Below, piece after piece: positions 40,043 through 49,545 of a stretch of 64,000 nt of DNA. Origin of the DNA: Campylobacter peloridis LMG 23910 (GTDB taxonomy: Bacteria; Campylobacterota; Campylobacteria; Campylobacterales; Campylobacteraceae); assembly GCF_000816785.1 (NCBI RefSeq), contig NZ_CP007766.1:496001-560000 (forward strand), in the 5' to 3' direction. Positions within the stretch are counted from its first letter, which is position 1. Every line of letters starts with the position of its first letter. Made by a program: the position numbers and the translations under genes. The notes under the pieces were generated by a model. That model did no database searches. It saw only the letters and a list, made by a program, of their open reading frames with translations, and was not told the DNA's origin.

Positions 40043-41226
40043 TGCAAGGCTTTAATTCTATCAAAAATGCAAGGATGGCTTAAATGAAAAAAAGTATAAA
40101 TTTTGCTTGTTTTAACAAAAGCTTTGTTTTCTTTTGCTAAAGCTATAAGAGCATTTTTCATATCTTCTTTAGAACTAACTTTTGCACCATGTAAATCAGC
40201 ATTAAATTCATTTGCTTGACTCATTTTATTTAGTAAAGGTGAGATAATGAAGGTAAAAATATTACCAAAAATTAGTAAAAGTGCAAATACCCCAGCATTA
40301 ACACCATTTAGATGACTTTGGATATAAAAAAAATCAGGCAAATGAGCGAAAATGAAAAATAAAGCAAAAAGCATCAAAGTACTAGCAAATAGCATTTTTA
40401 GCAAATCTTTATGCACAAAATGTCCTAGCTCATGACCTAAAACTGCAATGAGTTCTTTTTCTTTTAAGGCATTTAAAAGTGTGTCAAAAAGCACTACTCT
40501 TTTGCTTTTAAATAAACCACCAAAATAAGCATTTAGCCTTTTGTCTCTTTTGCTTGCATCAACTACATAAACACCATTTGCACTAAAACCACATTTTTGC
40601 ATTAAATTAGAAATTTTTTCAAGTAAATTTTCATCGTCAAGTTTTTGCATTTTATTAAATATTGGTGCAATCAAAGTAGGGTAGATGAGGTTGATTATGA
40701 GTATAATAACAAAGCTTAATCCAAAGGCAACTATCCACCAATAATCTCCAAAAAATTCAAAACAAAAAACCAAAGCATAGGTGATTAAAAAGCCAAAAAT
40801 TAGCATTAAAGCTAAAGATTTTAAGCTATCTTTGATAAAAAGCGTTAAAGTCATATTGGAAAAGCCATGTTTTTTGTCTTTGAAAAAACTTTCGTAGTAA
40901 CTTAGTGGTAAATTTAAAACACTAATAATCAACAAAAAAGCAAGTAAAAATAAAGTATTTTCTAAGGTAGAATTTTCTTTTATAAAAAATTCTTTTAAAT
41001 ATAAAAAGCCAAAGCTTATCCAAGAAATATTAATTACCAAATTATAAAGATTGGAAAATATTTTATATTTTTCATTTTCTATGGCGATATTTGCAGCATT
41101 TTTATAATCATTCTCTTCTAAAATCACCGCTTGTTTTTCTCTTTCTTTTTTTAAAAAAGAAATTTGCATAAAAGATATAAAAAGCAAAAATGCTGTGTAT
41201 ATACATAAAATAGTTATTAAAGTCAT
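40039..41226 (-). CDS. M48-family membrane zinc metalloprotease (Ste24-like)
   Basis: 395-residue integral membrane protease with an N-terminal group of spans, the zinc site HELGHFVHKD (about 265-274), and a downstream EFNADLHGA segment carrying the third ligand. The layout resembles CAAX protease Ste24 and HtpX-type quality-control proteases; bacterial substrates are unknown. It is coupled to prmC by a 4-nt overlap. Confidence 0.9.
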   Translation of the reverse strand: MTLITILCIYTAFLLFISFMQISFLKKEREKQAVILEENDYKNAANIAIENEKYKIFSNLYNLVINISWISFGFLYLKEFFIKENSTLENTLFLLAFLLIISVLNLPLSYYESFFKDKKHGFSNMTLTLFIKDSLKSLALMLIFGFLITYALVFCFEFFGDYWWIVAFGLSFVIILIINLIYPTLIAPIFNKMQKLDDENLLEKISNLMQKCGFSANGVYVVDASKRDKRLNAYFGGLFKSKRVVLFDTLLNALKEKELIAVLGHELGHFVHKDLLKMLFASTLMLFALFFIFAHLPDFFYIQSHLNGVNAGVFALLLIFGNIFTFIISPLLNKMSQANEFNADLHGAKVSSKEDMKNALIALAKENKAFVKTSKIYTFFHLSHPCIFDRIKALQ

Positions 41227-41287
41227 AGTTTTTCCTCAAATAAAATTTGAGTAATTTTATCTTTTTTTAAGTATATAAAAGTTAATG

Positions 41288-43228
41288 CTAATTTGTATTT
41301 TCACTTTTTTCTAAAACTTCAAAATATACTTCTTCTAAAGTGCTAAGTTCATTTTCTAAGGAATTTAGTTTTTCATAAAGGGTATTTATACCTAGTTCTT
41401 GATAGATAACAGGATTGCTTAGAGAATTTTTAATTTCTTTTATTTCTTCTTCTAGTTTGTGAATTTTATCAGGGTATGAGTTTAAAATTTCATTTTCTTT
41501 ATAGCTTAATTTTTTACTTGATTTTTCTTTTGTCTTTGTGGTAATTTCAGAGGTGGTTTGTGTTAAATTTTTAGAAAATTCTTCAAAATCTTTGTATTCT
41601 TTTTCATTTTCTAAATATTCGCTGTAAGAAAGAACTTCTATATTAATATTTGCATTATTTTCAAAAGCATAAAGTTTGGTTGCGATTTTATCAACAAAAT
41701 ATCTATCATGTGAAACAAGCAAAATCGCACCTTCAAAAGAAAGCAAGTATTCTTCTAAGATATTAATCGTAGCTATGTCTAAATCATTTGTTGGTTCATC
41801 TAAGATTAACACATCATATTCTTTAGTAAAAAGCAAAGCTAGAGCAACTCTGTTTTTCTCACCCCCACTTAACACGCTCACGCTTTGCTCTAAAAATTCT
41901 TTTGGAAATAAAAATTGTTTTAAATACCCATAAACATGCATATTTTTACCACGCACTTGAATATGATCACCACCATTTGGGCAAAAAATTTCTAAAAGTT
42001 TTTTATCGGTATTTAATAAGCTCCTACTTTGATCAAAATAGCCTATTTTAACTTCACCTCTTTTAATCTCTCCACTATCAAGTGGAATTTGATCAAGTAA
42101 AATCTTTAAAAAAGTAGATTTCCCACAGCCATTTTTACCTACTATAGCTATGCGTTCACCTTGTAAAATTCTTGCATTAAAGTCTTTAAAAAGTGTTTTA
42201 TTTGCAATGGATTTTGAGATATTTTTAAGCTCAAAAAGCATTTTTTTGCGGTTTTGGCTTTGAGTTTGGTTGAAATTTTTACTTGCTCTTTTGATTTCAA
42301 GTTGTAAGCGTTTGATAGCTCCTGGATTTTTCTTAGCTTCCTCACGCATTTTAAAAATCCGCTCTTTACGCCCTTCATTGCGTTTAAGTCTAGCTTTTAC
42401 ACCTCTTCTTAACCACTCTTCTTCACTTTTTAGTTGTTTAAGTAAGGTTTCATGGCTTTTTGCTAAAGAAGCTAAAATAGCTGCTTTTTTTTCTAAATAC
42501 TGCGTATATCCACCCTCAAAAACACTTAATTTTCCTGCTTCTATTTCTACGCATTTTTGCGCTATTGCATCGATAAAATACCTATCATGAGAGATGAAAA
42601 TAACACACATTTTAGAAGCTTTTAATCTTTCTTCTAAAAAACTACTCATATATACATCTAAATGGTTGGTTGGTTCATCAAGCAATAATATATCAGGATT
42701 TTTCAGCAAAAGCGTGCAAAGCCCTACGCGTCTAATCTCGCCTCCACTTAAGGAGCAGAGTGTTCTGTCTTTGTATTCTTGTAAATTAAATTCTTCTAAA
42801 ACTCTTTGAATTTTTTGATCTATATTCCACGCATCTTTTGAGTCTATAAATAAACTTAACTCATCTACTTTTTTTAAATATTCTTTATTTTCTGGATCAA
42901 GAGCTAGTTTTTCATTGTAGTTTTCAAATTCTTTTAAGGCTTGGTAAATTTCTTCAAGTTCTTTTTTGATAGCTTCACCCACGCTTAAGGTGCTTTCAAA
43001 GCTTACTTGTTGATTTAGCATGCCTATGCTAGCGTTATTTTGTTTAATCATTCTACCGCTATCTAATTTTAAAGTTCCCATAAGGGCTTTTAAAAAGCTT
43101 GATTTTCCTTCACCATTTTTGCCTATAATGGCGATTTTTTCTCCTAAATTTGCACTAAAATTTACATTTTCTAAAATTATTTTTGTATTAAATTTCTTAT
43201 TTGCATCGATTAAATCTATTAAAGCCAA
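41288..43228 (-). CDS. ABC-F family ATPase (Uup-like)
   Basis: 646 residues with two ATPase cassettes and no membrane spans. Walker A motifs are GKNGEGKS and GKNGCGKS; signatures are LSGGEIRRV and LSGGEKNRV; the acidic inter-domain linker is present, and the C-terminal 90 residues form a coiled coil as in Uup. ABC-F proteins act on the ribosome E site, and Uup binds branched DNA. The start is TTG at 43228 after a GGGAAAG site; no upstream ATG fits. It is read alone, divergent from the phosphoesterase gene. Confidence 0.92.
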   Translation of the reverse strand: MALIDLIDANKKFNTKIILENVNFSANLGEKIAIIGKNGEGKSSFLKALMGTLKLDSGRMIKQNNASIGMLNQQVSFESTLSVGEAIKKELEEIYQALKEFENYNEKLALDPENKEYLKKVDELSLFIDSKDAWNIDQKIQRVLEEFNLQEYKDRTLCSLSGGEIRRVGLCTLLLKNPDILLLDEPTNHLDVYMSSFLEERLKASKMCVIFISHDRYFIDAIAQKCVEIEAGKLSVFEGGYTQYLEKKAAILASLAKSHETLLKQLKSEEEWLRRGVKARLKRNEGRKERIFKMREEAKKNPGAIKRLQLEIKRASKNFNQTQSQNRKKMLFELKNISKSIANKTLFKDFNARILQGERIAIVGKNGCGKSTFLKILLDQIPLDSGEIKRGEVKIGYFDQSRSLLNTDKKLLEIFCPNGGDHIQVRGKNMHVYGYLKQFLFPKEFLEQSVSVLSGGEKNRVALALLFTKEYDVLILDEPTNDLDIATINILEEYLLSFEGAILLVSHDRYFVDKIATKLYAFENNANINIEVLSYSEYLENEKEYKDFEEFSKNLTQTTSEITTKTKEKSSKKLSYKENEILNSYPDKIHKLEEEIKEIKNSLSNPVIYQELGINTLYEKLNSLENELSTLEEVYFEVLEKSENTN

Positions 43229-43287
43229 ATTTCTTTCCCAAAATGTTTTTTGCGATTTTACTTTAAAAAGTATTAATTTTGCTTAAA

Positions 43288-43293
43288 TACAAT
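43288..43293 (+). promoter_or_regulatory. -10 element of the phosphoesterase gene, suggesting a leaderless mRNA
   Basis: TACAAT ends 6 nt before the ATG at 43300, so transcription would start at or next to the start codon. No Shine-Dalgarno sequence is present between them. Confidence 0.45.
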
Positions 43294-43299
43294 TACGCA

Positions 43300-44430
43300 A
43301 TGAGAGTAGTTATTTTTTTTAGTTTGTTAGTTTTATTTTTTGCTTTGGCAAATTGGTTTATTTATAAAAGATTTTTAAGTAGAGTTGATTTTTTAAAGCC
43401 TTATAAGAAGCTAGTGTTAGCTTTTGTTTTAATAGTTTTTGTGTGTGAATTAATCTTTTTTGTAAATATGCGTGGAGATTTTTTGCATGAAAAGCTTTAT
43501 TATATTTTAGCGATTTTTCCTACTATTACTTGCTTTTTCTTGCTTTTTGGAGTGGTTTTTGAATTTGGCTCTTGGATTTTTTTTAATGAAAAGAAAAAAG
43601 AGCAGATTTTTAGCATTCAAAGGAGAAAATTTTTAAAATTAATTTTTGATTCTTGGCTTATTATACTTAGTGTTAGTATGGTATTTAAGGGTTTTGTAAA
43701 TGCTATTAGCACGCCTAAGATTAATGAAATAGATATTAAAATTAAAAATTTAAAAGAAGATTTAAACATAGCTTTGCTTTCTGATGTACATTTAGGGAAA
43801 AATTTAGGTGAAGATTTTTTAAAAACCTTGATTAATGAAGTTAATGCTTTAAACGCAGATATAGTTATCATAGCAGGGGATTTAATAGATGCAGATATTG
43901 CTAGTATGTCTTATATTAATTTATTAGAGAATTTTAAATCAAAATATGGCACATATTTTGTTTATGGAAATCATGAGTATTATAATGATATAAATGCTAT
44001 AAGCAAAAAGCTTAAAACGCTTAAAAATTTCAAAGTTTTAGAAGATGAAAGCATTGATTTTGGAGATTTTACTTTAAGCGGAACTTTGGATTTGGCTGCT
44101 AAGCGTTTGGGTTTTAAAGAAAGCAATATAGAAAAAATCAAAAATGAAATCAATCAAGAAAAAGTAAATATTTTAATCACACATCAACCAAAATATGTAA
44201 AAACTTATGATGTGAGTGGATTTGATTTGATTTTATCAGGACATACTCATGCAGGGCAAATTTTTCCTTTTTCTTTGCTGGTGTATTTAGAGCAAGGCTT
44301 TGTGTATGGGCTTTATAAATTAAGTAAAGATAGCTTACTTTATGTAAGTAGTGGGGCTGGATTTTGGGGGCCTGCTGTGAGATTTTTAGCTCCTAGTGAG
44401 ATAGCTTTGATTAGATTAAAAGGAGAATAG
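43300..44430 (+). CDS. Membrane-anchored metallophosphoesterase (YkuE-like)
   Basis: 376 residues. Four N-terminal spans (about 1-140) are followed by a calcineurin-like phosphoesterase domain: SDVHLGKN (Asp-His), AGDLIDAD, YGNHEYY (Asn-His), THQPKY and SGHTHAGQIFP. The metal ligands are complete. Relatives act on lipid-linked phosphates or on UDP-diacylglucosamine; the substrate here is unknown. A TTG at 43279 could add 7 residues, but the ATG at 43300 begins a typical membrane segment. psd follows immediately. Confidence 0.88.
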   Translation: MRVVIFFSLLVLFFALANWFIYKRFLSRVDFLKPYKKLVLAFVLIVFVCELIFFVNMRGDFLHEKLYYILAIFPTITCFFLLFGVVFEFGSWIFFNEKKKEQIFSIQRRKFLKLIFDSWLIILSVSMVFKGFVNAISTPKINEIDIKIKNLKEDLNIALLSDVHLGKNLGEDFLKTLINEVNALNADIVIIAGDLIDADIASMSYINLLENFKSKYGTYFVYGNHEYYNDINAISKKLKTLKNFKVLEDESIDFGDFTLSGTLDLAAKRLGFKESNIEKIKNEINQEKVNILITHQPKYVKTYDVSGFDLILSGHTHAGQIFPFSLLVYLEQGFVYGLYKLSKDSLLYVSSGAGFWGPAVRFLAPSEIALIRLKGE

Positions 44431-45240
44431 ATGGGACTTAGCAATAGTGCTTCAAAAATGTTTGGAATCATAGCAAAATATAAATTTCCAAAAATCATAC
44501 AAAAAAATATTAATAAAGCTTATGTAAATGCTTTTAATATTAATATGAGTGAATTTAAGTCTTTAGAAGAGTATGAGAGTTTAAATGCTTTATTTACAAG
44601 AAGCTTAATAAATGAGCGAAAATTAGAAGAAGGTTTTACAAGTCCAAGTGATGGTAAAATTTTAGAACTTGGAAGCAGTTTTCAAAATGATTTAAAAGAA
44701 AATTTAGCCTTTAGTATTAAAGGTTCAAGTTATAGCATAGAAGAGCTTTTAAAAAATTCAGCCAGCAAAGATGAATTAGAAAATGGCATAGATTATGTAA
44801 ATATTTATTTATCTCCAAAAGATTATCATCATTATCATGCACCTTGTAAAATGCAAATTTTAAGCGCTACTTATATGAGTGGGGCTTTATTTAGTGTGAG
44901 TGAGGCAAAGCTTGCAAAAATTATAAATCTTTATACTAAAAATGAAAGAGTAGTTTTAAAGTGCTTGGTAGAAAATAAATTTATACTTTGGATGGTATTT
45001 GTTGGAGCTTTAAATGTAGGTAAAATGCACTTTAGCTTTGATACTAGCATACAAACTAACGCAGCAAATTTTGATTTTACTCATACTTATGAAGAGTTGT
45101 TTGTAGATAAAGGCCAAAGGCTTGGAAATTTTGAATTAGGTTCAACTATAGTTTTAATTGCCCAAAAAGGATTTTTGAAATTTAGCAAAAAAGCTTATGA
45201 GGAAGTTGAGTTTGCTAAGAAGATTGCGGATTTTCTTTAG
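44431..45240 (+). CDS. psd: Phosphatidylserine decarboxylase proenzyme
   Basis: Makes phosphatidylethanolamine. The 269-residue proenzyme has the self-cleavage site LGST near residue 237 (FELGSTIVLI), where Ser becomes the pyruvoyl group, plus YLSPKDYHHYHAPC and FVGALNVGKM. The ATG directly follows the phosphoesterase stop. The last 26 nt overlap the convergent FlhB-C-like gene. Confidence 0.95.
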   Translation: MGLSNSASKMFGIIAKYKFPKIIQKNINKAYVNAFNINMSEFKSLEEYESLNALFTRSLINERKLEEGFTSPSDGKILELGSSFQNDLKENLAFSIKGSSYSIEELLKNSASKDELENGIDYVNIYLSPKDYHHYHAPCKMQILSATYMSGALFSVSEAKLAKIINLYTKNERVVLKCLVENKFILWMVFVGALNVGKMHFSFDTSIQTNAANFDFTHTYEELFVDKGQRLGNFELGSTIVLIAQKGFLKFSKKAYEEVEFAKKIADFL

Positions 45241-45505
45241 AACCATCTTCATTTGCCACCTTATATAAAAATGCGAAAATTTCAGCTACTGCTTTATACA
45301 TATTAGGTGGAATTTCATCGCCTAAGTCAAGCTTGCTAAGAACTTCTACTAAGTCCTTATCTTCTTTTATAGGAATGCCATTTTCTTTAGCTAAAGAGAT
45401 GATTTTGGTGGCATTTTCGCCTTTGGCATTTGCTAGGATTTTTGGAGCATTTTGTTCTTGTTTGTTATAGCCTAGTGCAACAGCTTTTTTAGTTTTTTTA
45501 CTCAA
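45215..45505 (-). CDS. Free FlhB C-terminal domain homologue (FlhX-like)
   Basis: 96 residues matching the cytoplasmic C-terminal part of the export-gate protein FlhB from just after its NPTH autocleavage site: KKAVALGYNKQ, APKILANAKGENATKII, LAKENGIPI and DLGDEIPPNMYKAVAEI. No membrane region and no NPTH remain. I start it at a TTG (45503-45505) because AAGGG lies 9 nt upstream and the FliK-like stop is 2 nt before; an ATG further upstream would add 26 residues that overlap that gene. The Helicobacter homologue FlhX can replace the cleaved FlhB fragment. Probable role: flagellar export specificity. Confidence 0.83.
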   Translation of the reverse strand: MSKKTKKAVALGYNKQEQNAPKILANAKGENATKIISLAKENGIPIKEDKDLVEVLSKLDLGDEIPPNMYKAVAEIFAFLYKVANEDGSKENPQSS

Positions 45506-45506
45506 A

Positions 45507-47618
45507 TTAAACCCTTGTGTTAAAGCCCATGTTAAAATCGTTATATTCTTCTTGATTTTGAAATTTGCTTTTAACGATATCACTAATGAAAAAATTAGAA
45601 CTTAAAAGTCCTGCTTGATTTAATGCTTTTTTTAATTCATGTGCTCTTTCATAAAGTTTTTTTCTAAAATTTATATTTTCTACCATCATATTTATATCAA
45701 TATATTTATCATTACTTAGAGATAAAAATACATTTATTTTTCCTAGTTTTTCAAATTCAAGATTTATTTGTGCATAGAATTTGTCTTTTTTGCCGCGTTT
45801 GAATACTACATTAGATTTTTCTAAATCTTCCCAAAAAAATGGTAAAAAAGTGTGTAAGCTATTGTTAGCTAAAGATAAAAGCTGGTTAAATTCAAGTTGA
45901 ACTATAAGTCTATTTGCTTGATTTAAAATGCTTTCATTTTCTAAATTTTTAGCTAAATTTGAAACTTGCAAAAGGGTTGATTTTATATCTTGTTGTAATT
46001 CTGCATTAATTTGTGTTGTGTTTTTTTGTGTAATTTTGTTTAAATCTTTGATGGAAACTTCTAATTTTTTTTCAATATTTTTTATATCATCTAAAGAATT
46101 TTTTGCATCAAAACTCTTTGGATCTAAAGATTTCAATACTTCGTTGAGTTTGCGACTAATCAAACCTAGTTCTTTATTTATATTAGTTAAAATTTCCTCT
46201 TGTGAATTTTGTGAAAAATTAAGATTTTTACTAACATTTTGTTTGAAAATTTCTTCAATTAAATTTTTATTATCAGCAGTGATTTTACTCAAAGATATCT
46301 CTTGTGCTTTTGTTGTATTGTTTTCTAAGTTATTATTTTTATTGTTTTCTAGTTTATTTGTATTTTCTGAATTTGGTTTTTGTGTGTCTTTTTCATCTTT
46401 TATTGGCTCTTGTTTAATGTCTTTATTTGGTTTGTTTTCATTTGGGTTTTGTTCTTTTATATCTTTTGTGTGAGTGTTGTTGTTTTCTAAGTTATTGTTT
46501 TTATTGTTTTCTAATTTATTTGTATTTTCTGAATTTGGTTTTTGTGTGTCTTTTTCATCTTTTATTGGCTCTTGTTTGATGTCTTTACTTGGTTTGTTTT
46601 CATTTGGGTTTTGTTCTTTTATATCTTTTGAGTGAGTGTTTATGTTGGTATGTTTTTCATCTAGTTTATCGTTAGTGTTATTTGTAGGATGATTAGCCGT
46701 GTTGTTTGTATGCTTAATGTTTTTTAAAAGCGATATAAAATCTTTAATATTTTGACTTAATTCTTTTAAAATATGAGTATTTTGAATTTTTATATTTTGG
46801 GGTTTTGATAATTCTTTATTGACATGGATTAAATTCTTGCTTAAGTCTTTGATGAAATTATCTGCAATTTGTTGCAACTTTTTCTCATGAATTAAATTTG
46901 GATTTTTACTGATGTAGTTTTTGAAATTTTCTATTTTGTCAAAAAGCTTAAAAAGAGTTTTATATTGAGTTGAATCTAAGGTATTTTTATTTTCTTGCTT
47001 ATGATTTTTTAATAATTGAATAAGTTCTTTTAGTGTGTTTGTGGTGTCAAGATTTTTAAGATCTAAATTAATGATATCATTTTTTAAATTTTGATTACTA
47101 GTGCTTTTGATGGTGTTTAAAAGATTAAAAAAACTTTGAGGAAGATTTTGTTCTTTTAAAGAATGGTTTAACTTAGCTTCTAAAAAAATTCCAGAATTTT
47201 TCACTAAAGAGGATAAATTTTTTATATTTATATCTTTTGCTGGTTTGATTAATTCTTCTAAATTTTGAAAAAGTTTTTCAAATTCTGGATTTTTAGAAAG
47301 TTCATTTTGTAATTTTTTTAGCTCATTGGCAAGATTAGGTGCAAAATTTAAGTCTTTATGATTTTTTAATACAGCAAGATTAGAATCTTTATCAGTTTTA
47401 ATTTGATCTAAAAGCTTATTAAGCAATTCTTGTAGTTTTTGATCTATTTTGCTTACATAGTCTTTAGGAAGTTTTACATCACTTTCTTCTTTAAGAAATA
47501 AAGGGTTTTTCAAAACATCATTTAATGAAGTTTTTTTGTCTAATTTTTCTTTATTATTGTTTTCTTTGTTGGTTTCATTTTTAGCAAATTGGTTTTGATT
47601 AGAAATATTAGTGATCAT
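45507..47618 (-). CDS. FliK-like protein with C-terminal hook-length control domain and repeat linker
   Basis: 703 residues. The first 320 are Lys/Asn/Leu-rich and helical, the middle (about 325-432) is a hydrophilic linker made of two 54-residue copies, and the C-terminal part (about 590-680) fits the Flg_hook fold of FliK (FEKLGKINVFLSLSNDKYID...LKKALNQAGLL). FliK measures the hook and then uses this domain to switch FlhB. C. jejuni has another gene (Cj0041) as its main FliK; this one corresponds to Cj0849c. It overlaps the MFS gene by 11 nt and is 1 nt before the FlhB-C-like gene, which fits a physical partnership. Confidence 0.68.
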   Translation of the reverse strand: MITNISNQNQFAKNETNKENNNKEKLDKKTSLNDVLKNPLFLKEESDVKLPKDYVSKIDQKLQELLNKLLDQIKTDKDSNLAVLKNHKDLNFAPNLANELKKLQNELSKNPEFEKLFQNLEELIKPAKDINIKNLSSLVKNSGIFLEAKLNHSLKEQNLPQSFFNLLNTIKSTSNQNLKNDIINLDLKNLDTTNTLKELIQLLKNHKQENKNTLDSTQYKTLFKLFDKIENFKNYISKNPNLIHEKKLQQIADNFIKDLSKNLIHVNKELSKPQNIKIQNTHILKELSQNIKDFISLLKNIKHTNNTANHPTNNTNDKLDEKHTNINTHSKDIKEQNPNENKPSKDIKQEPIKDEKDTQKPNSENTNKLENNKNNNLENNNTHTKDIKEQNPNENKPNKDIKQEPIKDEKDTQKPNSENTNKLENNKNNNLENNTTKAQEISLSKITADNKNLIEEIFKQNVSKNLNFSQNSQEEILTNINKELGLISRKLNEVLKSLDPKSFDAKNSLDDIKNIEKKLEVSIKDLNKITQKNTTQINAELQQDIKSTLLQVSNLAKNLENESILNQANRLIVQLEFNQLLSLANNSLHTFLPFFWEDLEKSNVVFKRGKKDKFYAQINLEFEKLGKINVFLSLSNDKYIDINMMVENINFRKKLYERAHELKKALNQAGLLSSNFFISDIVKSKFQNQEEYNDFNMGFNTRV
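46321..46644. repeat. 162-bp tandem duplication, two copies
   Basis: Copy A spans 46321-46482 and copy B 46483-46644. They are in phase (54 codons each) and differ at only a few bases by eye. They encode the hydrophilic linker of the FliK-like protein. No spacer separates them. Confidence 0.92.
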
Positions 47619-48804
47619 CTAGCATTACCATATTTCCAGGTTTTCTTTTAAATTTAGTGAAATTTTTAAATTTTGGCTTGTCAATGGCAAAAATTATTAA
47701 AACACTTAATAAGCATATATAAAAATACATAAAACCATGTGCTTCAAAATAATACATTAAAGTTCCAAGAACTGCAGGTGCAAATAATGCTCCAAAAGAA
47801 TAAGTAAATAAAACAGCACGACCAAGTTCTACTCTCTTGCTAGGATCATCTAACATATCATTTGCTCTTGCAAGTGAAAGAGCATATAAGCAACAAAGCC
47901 CCATACCTAATAAAAATCCAAAAAAGTATTTTAAATAAATATTTTCACTTAAAAATAATATACAAAGCATAGCACTTAATGCAGTAAAGGCACATAAAAT
48001 AATGGCAAATTTGCGACTTATTTTATCAGAAAGTGTTCCGATAAAAAGTTGTGAAATAAAACCTCCTAGCATGGTTGAAAAAATGAAAAACGAAGCTTCT
48101 TTGGCACCAAAACCTTGTATAAGTATAAACAAAGATGACATAGAAAAAAATCCATTTAAAAGCATTCCTGCTATAAAACTTGTTACCAAAGCTAAGGGAA
48201 CTATATCAAATACTTTTGGAATAGAAATTTTTGTTTTTTGTGGTAAAACGGGTTCTTTAATACGAATTAAAAACAAAGGTATGGAAGCAAACATAATAAA
48301 ACTAGCACTCAAAATAAACACTGTGTGGCTTGGTAAATCAAAAGACATGAGTAAAATTCCAAAACCTGATGAAGAATAAAATACAACTTCATAAAAAGCA
48401 ATAACTCTAGATCTTATGGCGTTTTTAGCTTTTTCATTAAGCCAAGATTCTATTACCATTAAAAGCGCATAATAGCAAAAGCCTAATAAAAATCTTAAAA
48501 ACATCCAAAAATACAAATTTGAACTTAAACTATGTAGCATAGTTGATATGCCAAAAATAATAGCAAAAATTCCAAAAGATCTAATATGTCCTACTTTTGA
48601 TACTATCCTATGAGCACTAATTGTGCTTACCATAGCTCCTAGAAAATAACAACTTCCAACAAGTCCTATATCAAAATTACTTACATTATTTTGTTTAAGT
48701 ATAATAGCTATAGAATTAACCGTTAAAGCGCTTCCTATAAATACAAAAACCATACCAAAAAATAAAGCAGTTAATGATCTAATCGTTCTTTTTGAGCTTA
48801 ACAT
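47608..48804 (-). CDS. Major facilitator superfamily transporter
   Basis: 398 residues with about 12 spans and the MFS loop motif between spans 2 and 3 (HRIVSKVGHIRSFG) and its second-half echo (GTLSDKISRKFAI). The substrate is not evident. It corresponds in position to C. jejuni Cj0850c. The start overlaps the preceding membrane-protein gene by 7 nt and its end overlaps the FliK-like gene. Confidence 0.88.
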   Translation of the reverse strand: MLSSKRTIRSLTALFFGMVFVFIGSALTVNSIAIILKQNNVSNFDIGLVGSCYFLGAMVSTISAHRIVSKVGHIRSFGIFAIIFGISTMLHSLSSNLYFWMFLRFLLGFCYYALLMVIESWLNEKAKNAIRSRVIAFYEVVFYSSSGFGILLMSFDLPSHTVFILSASFIMFASIPLFLIRIKEPVLPQKTKISIPKVFDIVPLALVTSFIAGMLLNGFFSMSSLFILIQGFGAKEASFFIFSTMLGGFISQLFIGTLSDKISRKFAIILCAFTALSAMLCILFLSENIYLKYFFGFLLGMGLCCLYALSLARANDMLDDPSKRVELGRAVLFTYSFGALFAPAVLGTLMYYFEAHGFMYFYICLLSVLIIFAIDKPKFKNFTKFKRKPGNMVMLDDH

Positions 48805-49283
48805 TTTCTTATTATAAAATTATAAATTAACACAGCTAAAGGTGTTACAAACATTGCACAAAACAAGGAAAAAATATCCATTATTCCTTGAAACTCTAAA
48901 GCTAAAAATCCTAAAATCAAAAACACATAAGCAAGTATTTTAAATAAAGAAAAAAATACTAAAGCATTTTTGAAAATAAATTTAAATTTTGGTTTTAAAT
49001 CGTCATCTATGCATACAAATTTTACAATTTTTGGAAAATAAAATTGTTTTTTTGTAAAAATTTGCAAAGGTTTTTGACGAAAATTATAATTTTTCGCATT
49101 TTTAATTATAAAATTTTTATAATTAAAAAAAGAAACAAAAATAATTAGATTTTGTGCTAAAAAACCAAATTCAAAGCTAATAAAAAATTTAAAATCAAAT
49201 TCTTTGAAAAAGAAAATTCCTGCTAGAAAAGTTAAATTTAATCCTAGCAAGAGATAAAGTAAGATTTTAATTTTTAAAATCAT
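48798..49283 (-). CDS. Small integral membrane protein (Cj0851c-like)
   Basis: 161 residues, very rich in Phe, Lys and Ile, with four predicted spans (about 5-25, 30-52, 107-126, 132-156) and a basic loop between spans 2 and 3. I do not recognise a family. It overlaps atpZ by 17 nt and the MFS gene by 7 nt, so it is part of the hemL operon. Confidence 0.65.
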   Translation of the reverse strand: MILKIKILLYLLLGLNLTFLAGIFFFKEFDFKFFISFEFGFLAQNLIIFVSFFNYKNFIIKNAKNYNFRQKPLQIFTKKQFYFPKIVKFVCIDDDLKPKFKFIFKNALVFFSLFKILAYVFLILGFLALEFQGIMDIFSLFCAMFVTPLAVLIYNFIIRKC

Positions 49284-49545
49284 TTTTTAAATCTTTATAA
49301 CGATTTTCTTCTTTAAATTCATCATAGCTTTTAACTTGTGCTTTATAGGCTTTATATACATTTAAAATCGCAGCGCTAACCCCTATAAAAACACCTATCC
49401 AAAAAAGCCAAGTTATATTGGTTAAATTTTTTAAAAAATACCCTATACCTATACCAATTAAAACAGCAACTACCATAGAAATACCAAGACTTAATCCATC
49501 GGCTGCTTCTATACCTTTGCGTATAATTTTTTGTTTTTTACTCAT
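49267..49545 (-). CDS. AtpZ/AtpI-family membrane protein
   Basis: 92 residues with two spans (about 17-36 and 44-63) separated by a short turn, then a charged tail. The GxxxGxGxG-rich first span ([14 protein letters not shown]) fits the ATPase gene 1/AtpZ family, which helps assemble or supply Mg/Ca to the F-type ATPase. No atp genes are in this window. It overlaps hemL by 4 nt. Confidence 0.78.
   Translation of the reverse strand: MSKKQKIIRKGIEAADGLSLGISMVVAVLIGIGIGYFLKNLTNITWLFWIGVFIGVSAAILNVYKAYKAQVKSYDEFKEENRYKDLKNDFKN

Noticed and set aside
45928-46473. 181-codon open frame on the plus strand
   Set aside because: It is antisense to the FliK-like gene and its Ser/Phe/Cys-rich composition is what the reverse of a Lys/Asn-rich repeat gives. 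No ribosome site.
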